Positions 24,205 through 33,365 of a DNA stretch of 64,000 bases are shown one piece after another. Position 1 is the first letter of the stretch, and the number at the start of each line of letters is the position of its first letter. Source of the DNA: Microbacterium mangrovi (GTDB lineage Bacteria > Actinomycetota > Actinomycetes > Actinomycetales > Microbacteriaceae). The notes under the pieces are model-generated. The model searched no databases. It was not told where the DNA came from and was given only the letters and a program-made list of their open reading frames with translations. The stretch is taken from the NCBI RefSeq assembly GCF_000802305.1, contig NZ_JTDK01000006.1:744001-808000 (forward strand), given 5' to 3'. Position numbers and translations under genes: made by a program.

Positions 24205-24220
24205 ATATTTAGATAAATAT
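24205..24220. promoter_or_regulatory. AT-rich perfect inverted repeat, probable MarR operator
   Basis: ATATTTAGATAAATAT has perfect 7-bp arms (ATATTTA/TAAATAT) around GA. It sits in an AT-rich island (about 24187-24235) that contrasts sharply with the surrounding DNA, 79 bp before the DUF7882-pair start and 66 bp before the MarR ATG. Confidence 0.65.
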
Positions 24221-24285
24221 TTTAAAAGTCAAGGACGCTAAGTGTCTGATAGCCTGGGACCGAGGCACGCTACGGAGGGGGCGGC

Positions 24286-24747
24286 ATGGAACCGGACGGA
24301 CGGGGCGCTTCCCCGTTGACCGAGGCGCTGCAGCGATATCTGCAGTCGCGCAGCACCGCGCTGATCGCCGCGCGACGCGAGCTGAGCATCAATGAACTCG
24401 ACGCCCGCGCGCTCCTGTTCATCGCCGATCATCCCGGCACCCGTCCCGGCAACCTCTCCGCCTACCTCGGCATCACATCCGCCGGCGTGACGACGCTGAT
24501 CGATCGACTGGTCAGTCGGGGCGCCGCGCGCCGCGATGTGGATGCCGAAGACCGCCGCGTCAACCGCCTCACCGCCACGGTGGATCTCAGCTCTCCGCCC
24601 TGGTCGGCGCTGACGAGGTTCGACGACGCCTTCCACCTCGCCTCGGCCGAGGCGGGCGACCAGGACCTCGTCGAACAGTTCGCGGCAGCCCTCGACGAGT
24701 ACACCAACGCCGCGTCCGTGGCCACCGGCCAGGCATCCCCGCGCTGA
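24286..24747 (+). CDS. MarR-family transcriptional regulator
   Basis: 153 aa winged-helix regulator: LSINELDARALLFIADHPGT, GNLSAYLGITSAGVTTLIDR as recognition helix, then SRGAARRDVDAEDRRVNRL as the wing. No conspicuous redox cysteine. Divergent from the DUF7882 pair across the AT-rich operator, which it probably binds. Some ATP-binding or ligand-binding C-terminus is typical for the family but nothing specific is visible. The stop is only three bases from the convergent hypothetical gene. Confidence 0.85.
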   Translation: MEPDGRGASPLTEALQRYLQSRSTALIAARRELSINELDARALLFIADHPGTRPGNLSAYLGITSAGVTTLIDRLVSRGAARRDVDAEDRRVNRLTATVDLSSPPWSALTRFDDAFHLASAEAGDQDLVEQFAAALDEYTNAASVATGQASPR

Positions 24748-24750
24748 CGA

Positions 24751-25095
24751 TCAGGGGTGATCGAACCCGTCGAACTGCAGGGACTTCGCCTGCAGGAACG
24801 CGCACAGCGCCGCGAGCACCGACAGTTCTGCTGCGAAGTTCAGCACCTGGGGCGCGGGCAGCGTCACCGCGGACTCCCGGGGCTCCAGGGTGACCATCCA
24901 CCGCATCGGATTCTGAGGCTCCGGCTGGATCGAGATCACCGTGGGCGGGTCGGCGATCTGCACCACGACGAGGCCGGTGTTGGCATCCTCTGCGCCGTCC
25001 TGCGGAACGACCCGCACGTCGCCGTCGAACGCGTAGCCGAGCGCGAGGAACTCGTCGAGCCACGACTCCAGCGTTCGCATGCTCCGGAACGACAT
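24751..25095 (-). CDS. Conserved-looking hypothetical protein (114 aa)
   Basis: 114 aa soluble protein: FRSMRTLESWLDEFLALGYA helix, VRVVPQDG, VVVQIADPPTVISIQPEPQN beta region, MRWMVTLEPRESAV, then a final helix rich in Ala/Leu. Start chosen at the ATG preceded by GGAGGG rather than the ATG nine codons earlier. Not recognised. Single gene, convergent with MarR. The strand-rich middle and helical ends resemble small type-III-chaperone-like folds, but this is only an impression. Confidence 0.6.
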   Translation of the reverse strand: MSFRSMRTLESWLDEFLALGYAFDGDVRVVPQDGAEDANTGLVVVQIADPPTVISIQPEPQNPMRWMVTLEPRESAVTLPAPQVLNFAAELSVLAALCAFLQAKSLQFDGFDHP

Positions 25096-25211
25096 TCCGG
25101 CCTCCCTCCGGCCAGGCTGCATCCCGGCCAGGCTACATCGCTGTCGTGGCTGACGACACGTGCGTTGTCAACCCGGTCGATGTCGACGGCGGGGATTCCT
25201 AGTCTGTGGGG

Positions 25212-25937
25212 ATGACGGCGACCGACCTCTGGCTGGTGCGACACGGGGAGAGTGTCGCGAACGTCGCGGCGAGCCACGCGGAACGCACCGGGCTCGAGCG
25301 CATCCCGATCGACACCCGCGACGCCGACGTCCCGTTGTCGGCGACCGGCCGCGAGCAGGCGACGGCGCTCGGCCGCTGGTGGTCCGCGCATGCGGACGCC
25401 GTCGGCATGTGCTGGGTCTCGCCCTATCGGCGCGCGCGCGAAACGCTCGAGATCGCCCGCGCGGAGGATGCCGGCGCAGCGCCCACGGTCACGGACGAGC
25501 GGCTGCGCGACCGTGAACTCGGGATCCTCGATCTCCTCACCCGCCGCGGGGTCGCCGCGCGGCACCCGGAGGAAGCCGAGCGGCGTCGCCACCTCGGCAA
25601 GTTCTACCACCGGCCGCCGGGCGGCGAGTCGTGGGCGGACGTCGCCCTGCGCCTGCGGTCCTTCTTCGGCGACGAGCTCCCCCGCTGCTCCGGGGGCGGA
25701 CTCCTCGTCGCCCACGATGCCGTGGTCATGCTCGCCCTCTTCGTCCTGCTCCGCCTCGACGAACCGGAGCTCCTGGAATTCGCGGCATCCCACACCGTGC
25801 TCAATGCGTCGGTGACCCACCTGACCTGCACCCCCGCCGGCTGGGAACTGCGCGACTTCTCCGACGTCGGCCACCTGCAGGTCGAGGGCGCGCCGGTCAC
25901 CGTCCATCCCGGGAGTGCCGATGTCGAACCGGAATGA
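25212..25937 (+). CDS. Histidine phosphatase (phosphoglycerate-mutase-like) family protein
   Basis: 241 aa. RHGES motif at residues 11-15 gives the phosphorylated histidine; SPYRRARETLEIA carries the second Arg, RDRELGILD the acid/base region, and GGLLVAHDAVV the second histidine. Larger insertion than Alpha-ribazole phosphatase, closer to broad-specificity phosphatases. An upstream GTG is possible; I chose the ATG giving the shorter N-terminus. Overlaps the next gene by 17 bases, so co-expressed. Confidence 0.85.
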   Translation: MTATDLWLVRHGESVANVAASHAERTGLERIPIDTRDADVPLSATGREQATALGRWWSAHADAVGMCWVSPYRRARETLEIARAEDAGAAPTVTDERLRDRELGILDLLTRRGVAARHPEEAERRRHLGKFYHRPPGGESWADVALRLRSFFGDELPRCSGGGLLVAHDAVVMLALFVLLRLDEPELLEFAASHTVLNASVTHLTCTPAGWELRDFSDVGHLQVEGAPVTVHPGSADVEPE

Positions 25938-26760
25938 GAGCGAGGTCACCCCCGACCTGCTGCGCGGGTGGGGGCTGCCCGATCCGGGCGAGTCGAAGAA
26001 GTCGCGCGGCGACGTCATGGTCGTCGGCGGCTCACGCCGCTCCCCCGGCGCGGTCTTCCTCGCCGGCGAAGCGGCGCTGCGCGTCGGGGCCGGCCGGCTC
26101 GCCGTGGTGGTTCCGGCCTCCATCGAGGGGCAGCTCGGCGTCGTGATGCCGGAGGCCGCGGTCCACTCCCTGCCGGTCGACCCCGAGGACGATCTCGGCG
26201 ACCGCGTGCGCGGCGCGCTCGGGTCGGCGGGTGCCGCGCTGGTCGGCTGCGGGTTCGACGACCCCGAAGGGACACGACAGACTCTGCTCGCCGTGGCCCG
26301 CTGCGGTGTGCGCCGGATGGTCCTGGATGCCTTCGCCCTCGGCGTCCTCCCCCACATCGATCGCGACGCGCTGCCCGACGAACTCGTCCTCTCTCCCAAT
26401 CGCGAGGAGGCCGCGATCCTCCTCGGGCAGGAGCCGACGCACGGTGAGCACCCGGACCTGGGCGAGATCGCCCGCCGCTACCGCGCGGTCGTCACCTGCT
26501 ACGGCGAGATCACGACCCCGGACGGCACGTCCTGGCGCGTGCGCGCGGGCGGCCCCGGGCTCGGGACGTCGGGCAGCGGCGACGTCCTGGCCGGCGCGAT
26601 CGCCGGCTTCGTCGCGCGCGGTGTTCCGCTCGCCCAGGCGGCGGTGTGGGGCAGCTGGGCCCACGCCCGCGCGGGCGATCGGCTCACCGAGCGGGCCGGG
26701 ATCGGCTTCCTCGCCCGCGAGATTCCGGCCGAACTCACCCGCGCCGTCGCCGAGGTCTGA
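25921..26760 (+). CDS. nnrD: ADP/ATP-dependent (S)-NAD(P)H-hydrate dehydratase
   Basis: 279 aa ribokinase-fold repair enzyme that dehydrates NAD(P)HX back to NAD(P)H. N-terminal GDVMVVGGSRRSPGAVFLAG and AALRVGAGRLAV, LSPNREEAAILLG, and the catalytic GLGTSGSGDVLAGAI with the base Asp are diagnostic. The companion epimerase domain (YjeF-N) is not fused. ATG 5-6 bases after GGGAG, inside the phosphatase gene. The phosphatase partnership is probably only operonic. Confidence 0.9.
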   Translation: MSNRNESEVTPDLLRGWGLPDPGESKKSRGDVMVVGGSRRSPGAVFLAGEAALRVGAGRLAVVVPASIEGQLGVVMPEAAVHSLPVDPEDDLGDRVRGALGSAGAALVGCGFDDPEGTRQTLLAVARCGVRRMVLDAFALGVLPHIDRDALPDELVLSPNREEAAILLGQEPTHGEHPDLGEIARRYRAVVTCYGEITTPDGTSWRVRAGGPGLGTSGSGDVLAGAIAGFVARGVPLAQAAVWGSWAHARAGDRLTERAGIGFLAREIPAELTRAVAEV

Positions 26761-26763
26761 CCG

Positions 26764-27657
26764 TCAGGATGCCCGGACCTGAACGCGCCGGGTGAGCGCC
26801 GCGATGTCGGAGGGTCCGTACCCGCAGCATCCGCCGATGTACGTCGCGCCCGCGGCGATCCACGCGTCGACGAGGGCGACGTCGAACGGGTGCTCTTCGG
26901 ACCACGTCTTGCTGACCGGGTCCCAGACACCGCCCCGGTTCGGGTAGGCGATCCCCGGAAGCCCGGTCTGCCGCACCGCCGTCTCCACCGCGCCGAGCAC
27001 ATCCGTGTCGCGCGAGCAGTTGACCCCCGCCGCGACGAGGGCCGAGCAGCCGGCCAGCGCCGCGTAGGCCTCGCTGAGGGGCTGGCCCGCACAGGTCTCC
27101 TCCCCGCGGACGGAGTAGCTGAACCATGCGGGCAGCCCGATCTCGTCGAGGAGCTCGACGAGCACGACCGCCTCGTCGAGGTCGGGGATCGTCTCGACGG
27201 CGAACAGGTCGGGGCCGGCCGCGGCGAGGATGTCGAGACGAGGGCCGTGGAAGTCTCGCAGTCTCTTCGCCGAGACGCCGTACCGGCCGCGATACTCGGA
27301 GCCGTCACCGAGGACGGCCCCGTAGGGCCCCACCGACGCGGCGACGCGGAGGTCCGCGGGCGAGTCGGACGCGTCACGCGCTTCGCGAGCGACCGCGACT
27401 CCGCGCGCCACGAGTTCGCGCGCCGTGTCGGCGTCGAAGCCGGCTGCACGGAACCCTGCTTCGCTCGCCTGGTAGGTCGCGGTCGTGGCGACCTGGGCGC
27501 CGGCGGCGAAGTACGAACGATGGGCACGGACGATCTGCTCGGGCTCCTCGGCGAGAAGCCGTGCCGTCCACAGCGCGCCGTCCACCACGACGCCCTGCTG
27601 CTCCAGGGCGGTCGACAGGCCGCCGTCGAGGATCGTCACCCGTGCGGAAGTGCTCAT
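26764..27657 (-). CDS. mmuM: Homocysteine S-methyltransferase, MmuM type
   Basis: 297 aa zinc enzyme transferring a methyl group from S-methylmethionine or SAM to homocysteine. ILDGGLSTALEQQG at the start; zinc cysteines in GVNCS and YIGGCCGYG at the C-terminus; TYQASEAGF is the family's conserved loop. The frame stays open far upstream, but MSTSARV is the sensible start. It converges on the NnrD gene by three bases and is divergent from an IclR gene. With no S-methylmethionine permease beside it, the methyl donor is uncertain. Confidence 0.9.
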   Translation of the reverse strand: MSTSARVTILDGGLSTALEQQGVVVDGALWTARLLAEEPEQIVRAHRSYFAAGAQVATTATYQASEAGFRAAGFDADTARELVARGVAVAREARDASDSPADLRVAASVGPYGAVLGDGSEYRGRYGVSAKRLRDFHGPRLDILAAAGPDLFAVETIPDLDEAVVLVELLDEIGLPAWFSYSVRGEETCAGQPLSEAYAALAGCSALVAAGVNCSRDTDVLGAVETAVRQTGLPGIAYPNRGGVWDPVSKTWSEEHPFDVALVDAWIAAGATYIGGCCGYGPSDIAALTRRVQVRAS

Positions 27658-27747
27658 GAGTCCATCGTGGCATCCGTCCAGCGTGGTGCTCGCCGTGAGA
27701 CGGTGGTGCGCCGCCGAGCGTGCTCGGCGCTCGGGTACCCTCGTGGC

Positions 27748-28536
27748 ATGTCCCGATCCACCGAGGCTCCTCCCGCCCTGTCGAGCATGGGCCGCGGCCT
27801 CGAGGTGATCACGTGCCTGGCCGACCTGATGGCCGACCGGCACGGCGGCGCATCCGTGCAGGAGATCGCCCGCACGCTCGGGCGCGAGCGGTCGCAGGTC
27901 TCCCGGACGCTGTCCGCGCTGGCCGCACAGGATCTGGCCGAGAAGGACGCGGACGGGAAATACCGCCTCTCCTGGGGGTGGTACGCCACCGCCCAGGAAC
28001 TCGTCGACGGCCGGCTGCGCACGGTCGGCCTGTCGATCATGGATGCCCTCGCCGCCACGGTCGGAGAACCCTGCTTCCTGGGTGTCCTCGCCGGCGACAG
28101 CACGGTCACGGTCGTCGAGAGCATCCCTTCCGGGTCGGGCATGATCGGCTCCTGGATCGGGCGCGCCTACCCCGCCTTCTGCAGCGACGCCGGACAAGCC
28201 GTGCTCTGGGATGCGTCGGACGACGAGGTCCGTGCCGTCTTCGCGCAGACGGAGTTCCGCAGCCAGGGGCCGAACGCCCCGCGGTCGGTGGACGACTTCC
28301 TCGCCCGGCTGCAGAGGAGCCGCGCGCGGGGATACGCGATCGTGGACCAGGAGGCCGAACCCGACCTGTACTCGGTGTCGGCTCCGGTCTGGGACTTCCG
28401 CGCCGAGGTCGTGGCCGCGGTCCAGATCGTCGGCGAGCGGGCGTCGCTCGAACCGCGGACCGCCGCGCTCGCGCAGGTGTGCGTCGCCGCGGCCGCCGAG
28501 CTCTCGATCGCGCTCGGCGCCCCGGCGGGCTCCTAG
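27748..28536 (+). CDS. IclR-family transcriptional regulator
   Basis: 262 aa. N-terminal winged helix (SSMGRGLEVITCLADLM; SVQEIARTLGRERSQVSRTL recognition helix) and C-terminal GAF-like IclR effector domain (GEPCFLGVLAGDSTVTVVES, FCSDAGQAVLWD, SVSAPVWDFRAEVVAAVQIV). Divergent from the MmuM gene across 90 bp and tail-to-tail, overlapping by four bases, with a second IclR gene. It may regulate MmuM or the amino-acid operon nearby. Effector unknown. Confidence 0.85.
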   Translation: MSRSTEAPPALSSMGRGLEVITCLADLMADRHGGASVQEIARTLGRERSQVSRTLSALAAQDLAEKDADGKYRLSWGWYATAQELVDGRLRTVGLSIMDALAATVGEPCFLGVLAGDSTVTVVESIPSGSGMIGSWIGRAYPAFCSDAGQAVLWDASDDEVRAVFAQTEFRSQGPNAPRSVDDFLARLQRSRARGYAIVDQEAEPDLYSVSAPVWDFRAEVVAAVQIVGERASLEPRTAALAQVCVAAAAELSIALGAPAGS

Positions 28537-29288
28537 TCCGCGCGGGACGCCAGGGCGACGAGCCGCGACTGCACGTCCGCGAGGGCGCTCTGCGCCTCCC
28601 GCGAGCGGCGGGCGCTCAACTGCCGGCCCGCGACGGCGATCGAGGCGACGACGCAGGCGCCGTCGTGGATCGGCAGCGCGTACTCGAAGACGCCTTCCGC
28701 GTACTCCTCCTCGGCGATCACGATTCCCCGCGCCCGGTCGCGTACCAGGAGCGCCTCGACGCCGGCGGTGGACCGCGCGGCCCCGGGGCCGCCCACGCCG
28801 ACGAACTGGACGCCGCCGAGAAGGTCTTCCAGTTCGGCCGAGGAGAACTCCCACAGGAGCGCGCGGCCGGCGCCGGTGCACCAGATCGGGGTGGTCATTC
28901 CGGGATGCAGGTAGGAGGCGAGCAGGTCGCCCGGCGTCTCGGAGCGCAGCAGGAGCGCACCGGCGCCGCTGGCCGCCGCGATCTGCGCCGACATGCCCAG
29001 TCCGGTCGCGAGCCGGCGAAGTTCGCTGCGCGCCGCGCGCAGCCACGGCTGGTTGAGCACGCCGGCGGTCCGGAAGTACGCGTCGCCCGTGTTGAAGACG
29101 GCCGCGGGATCCCGCTCCAGGAATCCGAGTTCGCGCAGCTCGTGGGTCAGGCGGGAGACGCGGCTGCGCTCGATGCCGGTGGCCTCGGAGAGCCGCGAGG
29201 CGTTGTGGGCCAGGCGGCGCGAGCGCTCGCGCTGCACGACGGCATCGATCAGCGTCAGGCCCTGCAGGAAGGAGGACGGTTGGCTCAT
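28533..29288 (-). CDS. IclR-family transcriptional regulator, in operon with racemase and permease
   Basis: 251 aa IclR protein: SEATGIERSRVSRLTHELRE recognition region, WLRAARSELRRLA linker, C-terminal effector domain (GMTTPIWCTGAGRALLW; ALPIHDGACVVASIAVAG). The start overlaps the stop of the racemase gene by ATGA, so it is the last gene of permease-racemase-IclR and probably autoregulates that operon, perhaps through the CACAA/TTGTG site between permease and homoserine dehydrogenase. The ligand may be an amino acid or derivative. Confidence 0.85.
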   Translation of the reverse strand: MSQPSSFLQGLTLIDAVVQRERSRRLAHNASRLSEATGIERSRVSRLTHELRELGFLERDPAAVFNTGDAYFRTAGVLNQPWLRAARSELRRLATGLGMSAQIAAASGAGALLLRSETPGDLLASYLHPGMTTPIWCTGAGRALLWEFSSAELEDLLGGVQFVGVGGPGAARSTAGVEALLVRDRARGIVIAEEEYAEGVFEYALPIHDGACVVASIAVAGRQLSARRSREAQSALADVQSRLVALASRAD

Positions 29289-30466
29289 CGGGTCGTCACG
29301 ATCTCATCGGCGGTCTCGGCGTTCGCTCTCGGGCGATGCGCCGTGCCCTCGGCCACGACGCGGCGGCTCAGCCGCCCCCACGCTGTATAGAGGTTAGCGG
29401 CGATCTGCCCGCTCGCCCGTTCCAGATCGAGAGACGAGATCGTCGCGTCGCCCTGGCGTCCGTAGAGCACCACGTCGTCTCCGATGCGAGCCTCCGGCAC
29501 CTGCGTCACGTCCACGACGAGGGTGTTCATCGCCAGCCGGTCGACGACCGGGGCCGGCGTGCCGTGGATCAGCACGTGCGCGCGGCCGCCGAGCGCCCGG
29601 CTGTAGCCGTCCGCGTAGCCGAGGGGCACGACCGCAAGCCGAGACGGATGCCGCAGCCGATGCGTGCGGTCGTACCCGACCGTGCTGCCGGCCGGGTAGT
29701 CGTTGACGGCGGCGATCCGGGAGACGACGCGCATGGCGGGCCGGAGGTCGACGCCCGACGCCGACGTGTCGCCGTAGAGCGCGGCACCGATGCGGACGAG
29801 GTCGAACCGGGAGGCGGGGACGGTGAGCGCGGCGAAGGACGTCGCGCAGTGGCGTTCGACTCCCGGCGACCGCCTCCCGCCGAGGATCGCGGCGGCACGC
29901 CGGGACTCCTCCGCGAACGTCCGGGCACCGTCTGCGACGTCATCGGCATCCTCGCAGGGAAAGTGCGAGCACACGCCGGTCGGCCGGAGGTGCGGGTCGG
30001 CGGCGATCCGCTCCAGTTCGGACCGGGCGGCGTCGGAGGTGGTCCCGTGGATGCCGTCGCGACTGAGCCCGGTGGAGTTCAGCGAGACGTGGATGCGGAT
30101 CCTGCCGCCGACGGCGCGCGCGGCCGCCGCGACGACCTCGGCGTGGCGTCCGCCGCCGACCCACTCCTCGATGTCGTGGCGGGCGCCGTCCTCGATCTCC
30201 TCGCGGAGTGCGGTGCGCAGCCGGAGGATGCGGCCGCGGAATCCGCCCGCACGGGCCGCAGCCGCCTCGTCGTTCGACGTCACCCCGATCGCGGTGACGC
30301 CGAACGACAGCAGGACGGGCAGAACGAGGTCGAGGCCATGGCCGTATGCGTCCGCTTTCACCACAGCGCACAGCGGCAGGTGCGGCCCGAGCTCGTCCCG
30401 CACCGCCCCGAGGTTGTGGGCGATCGCGGCGGTGTCGATCTCTATGCAGGTCGGCGTCGCGGTCAT
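29285..30466 (-). CDS. Alanine-racemase-fold PLP amino-acid racemase
   Basis: 393 aa fold-type III racemase. K37 in AVVKADAYGHG is the PLP lysine; the second catalytic Tyr is in STVGYDRTH; LGYADGYSRAL is conserved. In true alanine racemases a late motif reads CMD...VDV; here it is AMNTLVVDV, with Ala for Cys and Asn for Asp, suggesting altered or broader substrate range. It lies between an amino-acid permease (31 bp upstream) and an IclR gene, not in cell-wall company, so racemising an imported D-amino acid for catabolism is a better guess than peptidoglycan supply. Confidence 0.8.
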   Translation of the reverse strand: MTATPTCIEIDTAAIAHNLGAVRDELGPHLPLCAVVKADAYGHGLDLVLPVLLSFGVTAIGVTSNDEAAAARAGGFRGRILRLRTALREEIEDGARHDIEEWVGGGRHAEVVAAAARAVGGRIRIHVSLNSTGLSRDGIHGTTSDAARSELERIAADPHLRPTGVCSHFPCEDADDVADGARTFAEESRRAAAILGGRRSPGVERHCATSFAALTVPASRFDLVRIGAALYGDTSASGVDLRPAMRVVSRIAAVNDYPAGSTVGYDRTHRLRHPSRLAVVPLGYADGYSRALGGRAHVLIHGTPAPVVDRLAMNTLVVDVTQVPEARIGDDVVLYGRQGDATISSLDLERASGQIAANLYTAWGRLSRRVVAEGTAHRPRANAETADEIVTTR

Positions 30467-30497
30467 CGTCGGTCCTCGGCTCCTCGTCCGGCCTCTG

Positions 30498-32030
30498 TCA
30501 GCGCAGGCCTGCGCCGGGCCCGGTCGCGGGTTCTTCCGCGACGGGGTCGTCCGCCACGTCGACGGGCGCCTCCTCGGACACGGTCGCCGCGGCCTTCGCG
30601 CCACGTCGTCCGTAGCGCCACCAGAAGAACAGGTAGCACAGGCCGACGAACGGGATGCCGAAGTACAGCGCCGCGATCTGGGTCGGGTCGAACGCGATCG
30701 CGACCACCGAGACCAGCAGCAGCAGGAACGTCACGATCGGCAGGACGGGATACAGCGGGGTACGGTACGGCAGCGACGCGAGGTCGCCTCCCTCCCGCAG
30801 GAACTTCCGCCGGTGGAAGAACTGCGACGCCACGATCGACATCCACACCGCCACCACCGCGAATCCGGCGATCGACACGAGCACCAGGTAGACGGTCTGG
30901 GGCGCGATGACGCTCGAGATGAGCGACACGAGCCCGAGCACGATGCTCACGCACAGGGCGACCAGCGGAATGCCGCGGCGGGTCAGCTTGGTCAGGGGCT
31001 TGGGCGCGTGGCCTTCCTCGGCGAGCGAGAACAGCATCCGCGCGCACGAGTAGAGACCGCTGTTGCCGGCCGAGAGGAGCGCCGTGATGATGACGAAGTT
31101 CATGATGTCCGCCGCGTACGGGATGCCGACGTAGTGGAAGACGTCGACGAACGGGCTGCTGGTGACGCTCGCCTTGTCGTAGGGCAGGATGGCGGCGATC
31201 ACGGTGATGGAGCCCACGAACAGGATCAGCAGACGCCACACCGTCGAGCGCAGAGCACGCGGGATGTTCTTTCCGGGGTCCTTCGTCTCGCCGGCGGCGA
31301 CGCCGATGAGCTCCGACCCGCTGAACGCGTAGAAGACGGCCAGGGTCGTGACGACGACGCCGCCGACGCCGTGCGGGAACAGCCCGTTCGGGGTCATGAA
31401 GTTGCTCAGCAGCACGGCGGGCGGGTGCTCGGTCGACAGCGGGGTGATGCCGAAGATCGCGGCGCCGCCGAGCACGATCAGGGCGACGATCGCGACGACC
31501 TTGATGAGGGAGAACCAGAACTCCAGCTCACCGAAGACGCGGGCGGAGATCGCGTTGATGGTGAACAGGCCCGCGGCGAAGATGAGGCACCACACCCACA
31601 CGTCGACGTGCGGGAACCAGCGCTGCATCAGGATGCCGGCGGCGGTGAACTCCGAGCCGAGGGCGACGACCCAGCACAGCCAGTACAGCCACGCGGTGGT
31701 GAACCCGGTCGCGGGCCCGATCGACCGCGCGGCGTAGATGTGGAAGGCGCCGGAGACCGGGTACGCGATCGCCAGCTCGCCCAGGCACGCCATCACCAGA
31801 TAGACGACGAGCGCTCCGACGAGGTAGGCGATGATCGCGCCGAGCGGGCCCGCCTGGCTGATCGTGTAGCCGGAGCTGAGGAACAGCCCGGATCCGATCA
31901 CGCCGCCGAGGGCGATCATGACCAGGTGCCGCGCGTCCATGGAACGCTGCAACCGGCGCAGGGGCACCTGGGTGGCGGTGGTGTGAGGCAGAGCGTTGGG
32001 CAGCTCTGCCTCTTGGAATGTCTGGCTCAT
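30498..32030 (-). CDS. Amino-acid permease, APC superfamily (AAT type)
   Basis: 510 aa with about twelve membrane helices. [20 protein letters not shown] is the hallmark of helix 1; [20 protein letters not shown] the helix 6 region; [11 protein letters not shown] a cytoplasmic loop. Long acidic, Pro/Ala-rich C-terminal tail. Pattern close to GabP/AnsP/ProY-type transporters. First gene of the operon with racemase and IclR, divergent from the homoserine dehydrogenase operon. The natural inference is that it imports the amino acid those genes degrade. An upstream ATG (adding 15 residues) is a possible alternative start. Confidence 0.85.
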   Translation of the reverse strand: MSQTFQEAELPNALPHTTATQVPLRRLQRSMDARHLVMIALGGVIGSGLFLSSGYTISQAGPLGAIIAYLVGALVVYLVMACLGELAIAYPVSGAFHIYAARSIGPATGFTTAWLYWLCWVVALGSEFTAAGILMQRWFPHVDVWVWCLIFAAGLFTINAISARVFGELEFWFSLIKVVAIVALIVLGGAAIFGITPLSTEHPPAVLLSNFMTPNGLFPHGVGGVVVTTLAVFYAFSGSELIGVAAGETKDPGKNIPRALRSTVWRLLILFVGSITVIAAILPYDKASVTSSPFVDVFHYVGIPYAADIMNFVIITALLSAGNSGLYSCARMLFSLAEEGHAPKPLTKLTRRGIPLVALCVSIVLGLVSLISSVIAPQTVYLVLVSIAGFAVVAVWMSIVASQFFHRRKFLREGGDLASLPYRTPLYPVLPIVTFLLLLVSVVAIAFDPTQIAALYFGIPFVGLCYLFFWWRYGRRGAKAAATVSEEAPVDVADDPVAEEPATGPGAGLR

Positions 32031-32078
32031 GGGAAGAGTCACCAATCGGGTCACGGGTGGAATGGCGTGCTTGATCAT

Positions 32079-32090
32079 CACAACATTGTG
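32079..32090. promoter_or_regulatory. Candidate operator between the divergent permease and homoserine-dehydrogenase operons
   Basis: CACAACATTGTG has 5-bp arms CACAA/TTGTG around CA (10 of 12 symmetric), in the 279-bp divergent region, nearer to the permease. The IclR protein of the permease operon is the prime candidate ligand. The rest of the region shows no other clear symmetry. Confidence 0.4.
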
Positions 32091-32309
32091 TGAATACTGC
32101 ACGGGGGATATTTCCGGGAGATTACCCGGCGGCCGACCCCCGCGCAAGGGTTCGACGCGACGAACACGGCGTCCGAACGGAATCGGGCGAACGGGCGGCG
32201 GCGCGGTCGAATCGACATGCTCCCCGGCCGTTCTGACAGGCGCGGGCCGACACGGCGGTTCCGGAGACTGGATCGGTCCCTCCCCCCCGACTTTACAAAG
32301 GAGTCCGAC

Positions 32310-33365
32310 GTGAACCGTCATGACATCGCGCTGATCGGCTTCGGCGGCGTGAACCGAGCGCTCGCCCAGATCATCCACGAGCGGGCGGACGAGCTCACCG
32401 ATCAGCTCGGCTTCGCGCTGCGCGTCGTGGCCATCACGGACCTGCGTCTCGGCTCCCTCATGCAGGCCGACGGGATCGATCTCGGCGAGGTGTTCGCGAT
32501 GTCGCCGATGGACACGTTCGCCGGACGGCCGGGCGGGGCGGCCGTCCCGCAGAACGACTTCGTCATCCGCAACACGACGGCGGACATCGTCGTCGAGGCC
32601 ACGTTCACGAACCCGCTCGACGGCGAGCCGGCCGTCTCCCACGTCCGCGCGGCGATCGAGAGCGGCAAGAGCGTCGCCACCACCAACAAGGGACCGGTCG
32701 CGCTGGCGGGCACCGAGCTGAACCGCCTCGCCGCCGCGCACGGCGTCACCTTCGAGTACGAGGGGTCGGTCGTCAGCGGCACGCCGATCCTGCGATTCGC
32801 CGGCGAGACGCTCAAGGGCCTGCGGGTGAACGGCGTCCAGGGCATCCTGAACGGGACGAGCAACTACGTCCTCGGCCAGATGGAGAGCGGGATGACGCTC
32901 GACGACGCCGTCGCCGAGGCCCAGGCGCTCGGCTACGCCGAAGCCGACCCCACCGCGGACATCGAGGGGTCCGACGTCCAGCTGAAGATCGTGATCCTCG
33001 CCAACGAGATCCTCGGCGCGCAGATCACCACCGCGGACGTCGAGCGCCGCGGAATCTCCGAGGTCAGCGCGGCCGACATCATCGACGCGGCCGCCCGCGG
33101 GAGCCGCTGGAAGCTGATCGGCTCGGCATCCCGGGATGCCGACGGGAACGTCGTCGCCACCGTCGAGCCGGTGGCCCTTCCCTCGACCCATCCGCTGGCA
33201 AGCGTCAGCGGCCCGACCAACGCCGTCTCGTTCGACACCGATCTGCTCGGCACGGTCACCGTCTCCGGCCCCGGCGCCGGGCGCATGGAGACCGCCTACG
33301 CCCTGCTGTCCGACATCATCGCGATCGACGCGCACCAGCGCAGCATGATCGGAGCATCCGAATGA
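32310..33365 (+). CDS. Homoserine dehydrogenase lacking the ACT domain
   Basis: 351 aa. Interconverts homoserine and aspartate 4-semialdehyde with NAD(P). Rossmann motif [10 protein letters not shown]127 in [29 protein letters not shown]211, D222 and K226 align, with a constant +3 offset, to what I recall as the catalytic E208, D219 and K223 of yeast enzyme. The usual bacterial C-terminal ACT domain for threonine inhibition is absent. GTG start after AAAGGAG (8 bases). Coupled to aldehyde dehydrogenase and aspartase genes with no thrC or thrB nearby, so it probably works in the oxidative direction. Confidence 0.9.
   Translation: MNRHDIALIGFGGVNRALAQIIHERADELTDQLGFALRVVAITDLRLGSLMQADGIDLGEVFAMSPMDTFAGRPGGAAVPQNDFVIRNTTADIVVEATFTNPLDGEPAVSHVRAAIESGKSVATTNKGPVALAGTELNRLAAAHGVTFEYEGSVVSGTPILRFAGETLKGLRVNGVQGILNGTSNYVLGQMESGMTLDDAVAEAQALGYAEADPTADIEGSDVQLKIVILANEILGAQITTADVERRGISEVSAADIIDAAARGSRWKLIGSASRDADGNVVATVEPVALPSTHPLASVSGPTNAVSFDTDLLGTVTVSGPGAGRMETAYALLSDIIAIDAHQRSMIGASE

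Noticed and set aside
26764-29046. A 760-codon reading of the MmuM gene extended through the IclR region
   Set aside because: Homology begins at the ATG at 27657; the upstream part is antisense to IclR.
32310-33365. Homoserine dehydrogenase as ordinary threonine/methionine biosynthesis gene
   Set aside because: No thrB, thrC, lysC or metX neighbours, no ACT domain, and tight coupling to aspartase and an aldehyde dehydrogenase argue against it, though not conclusively.
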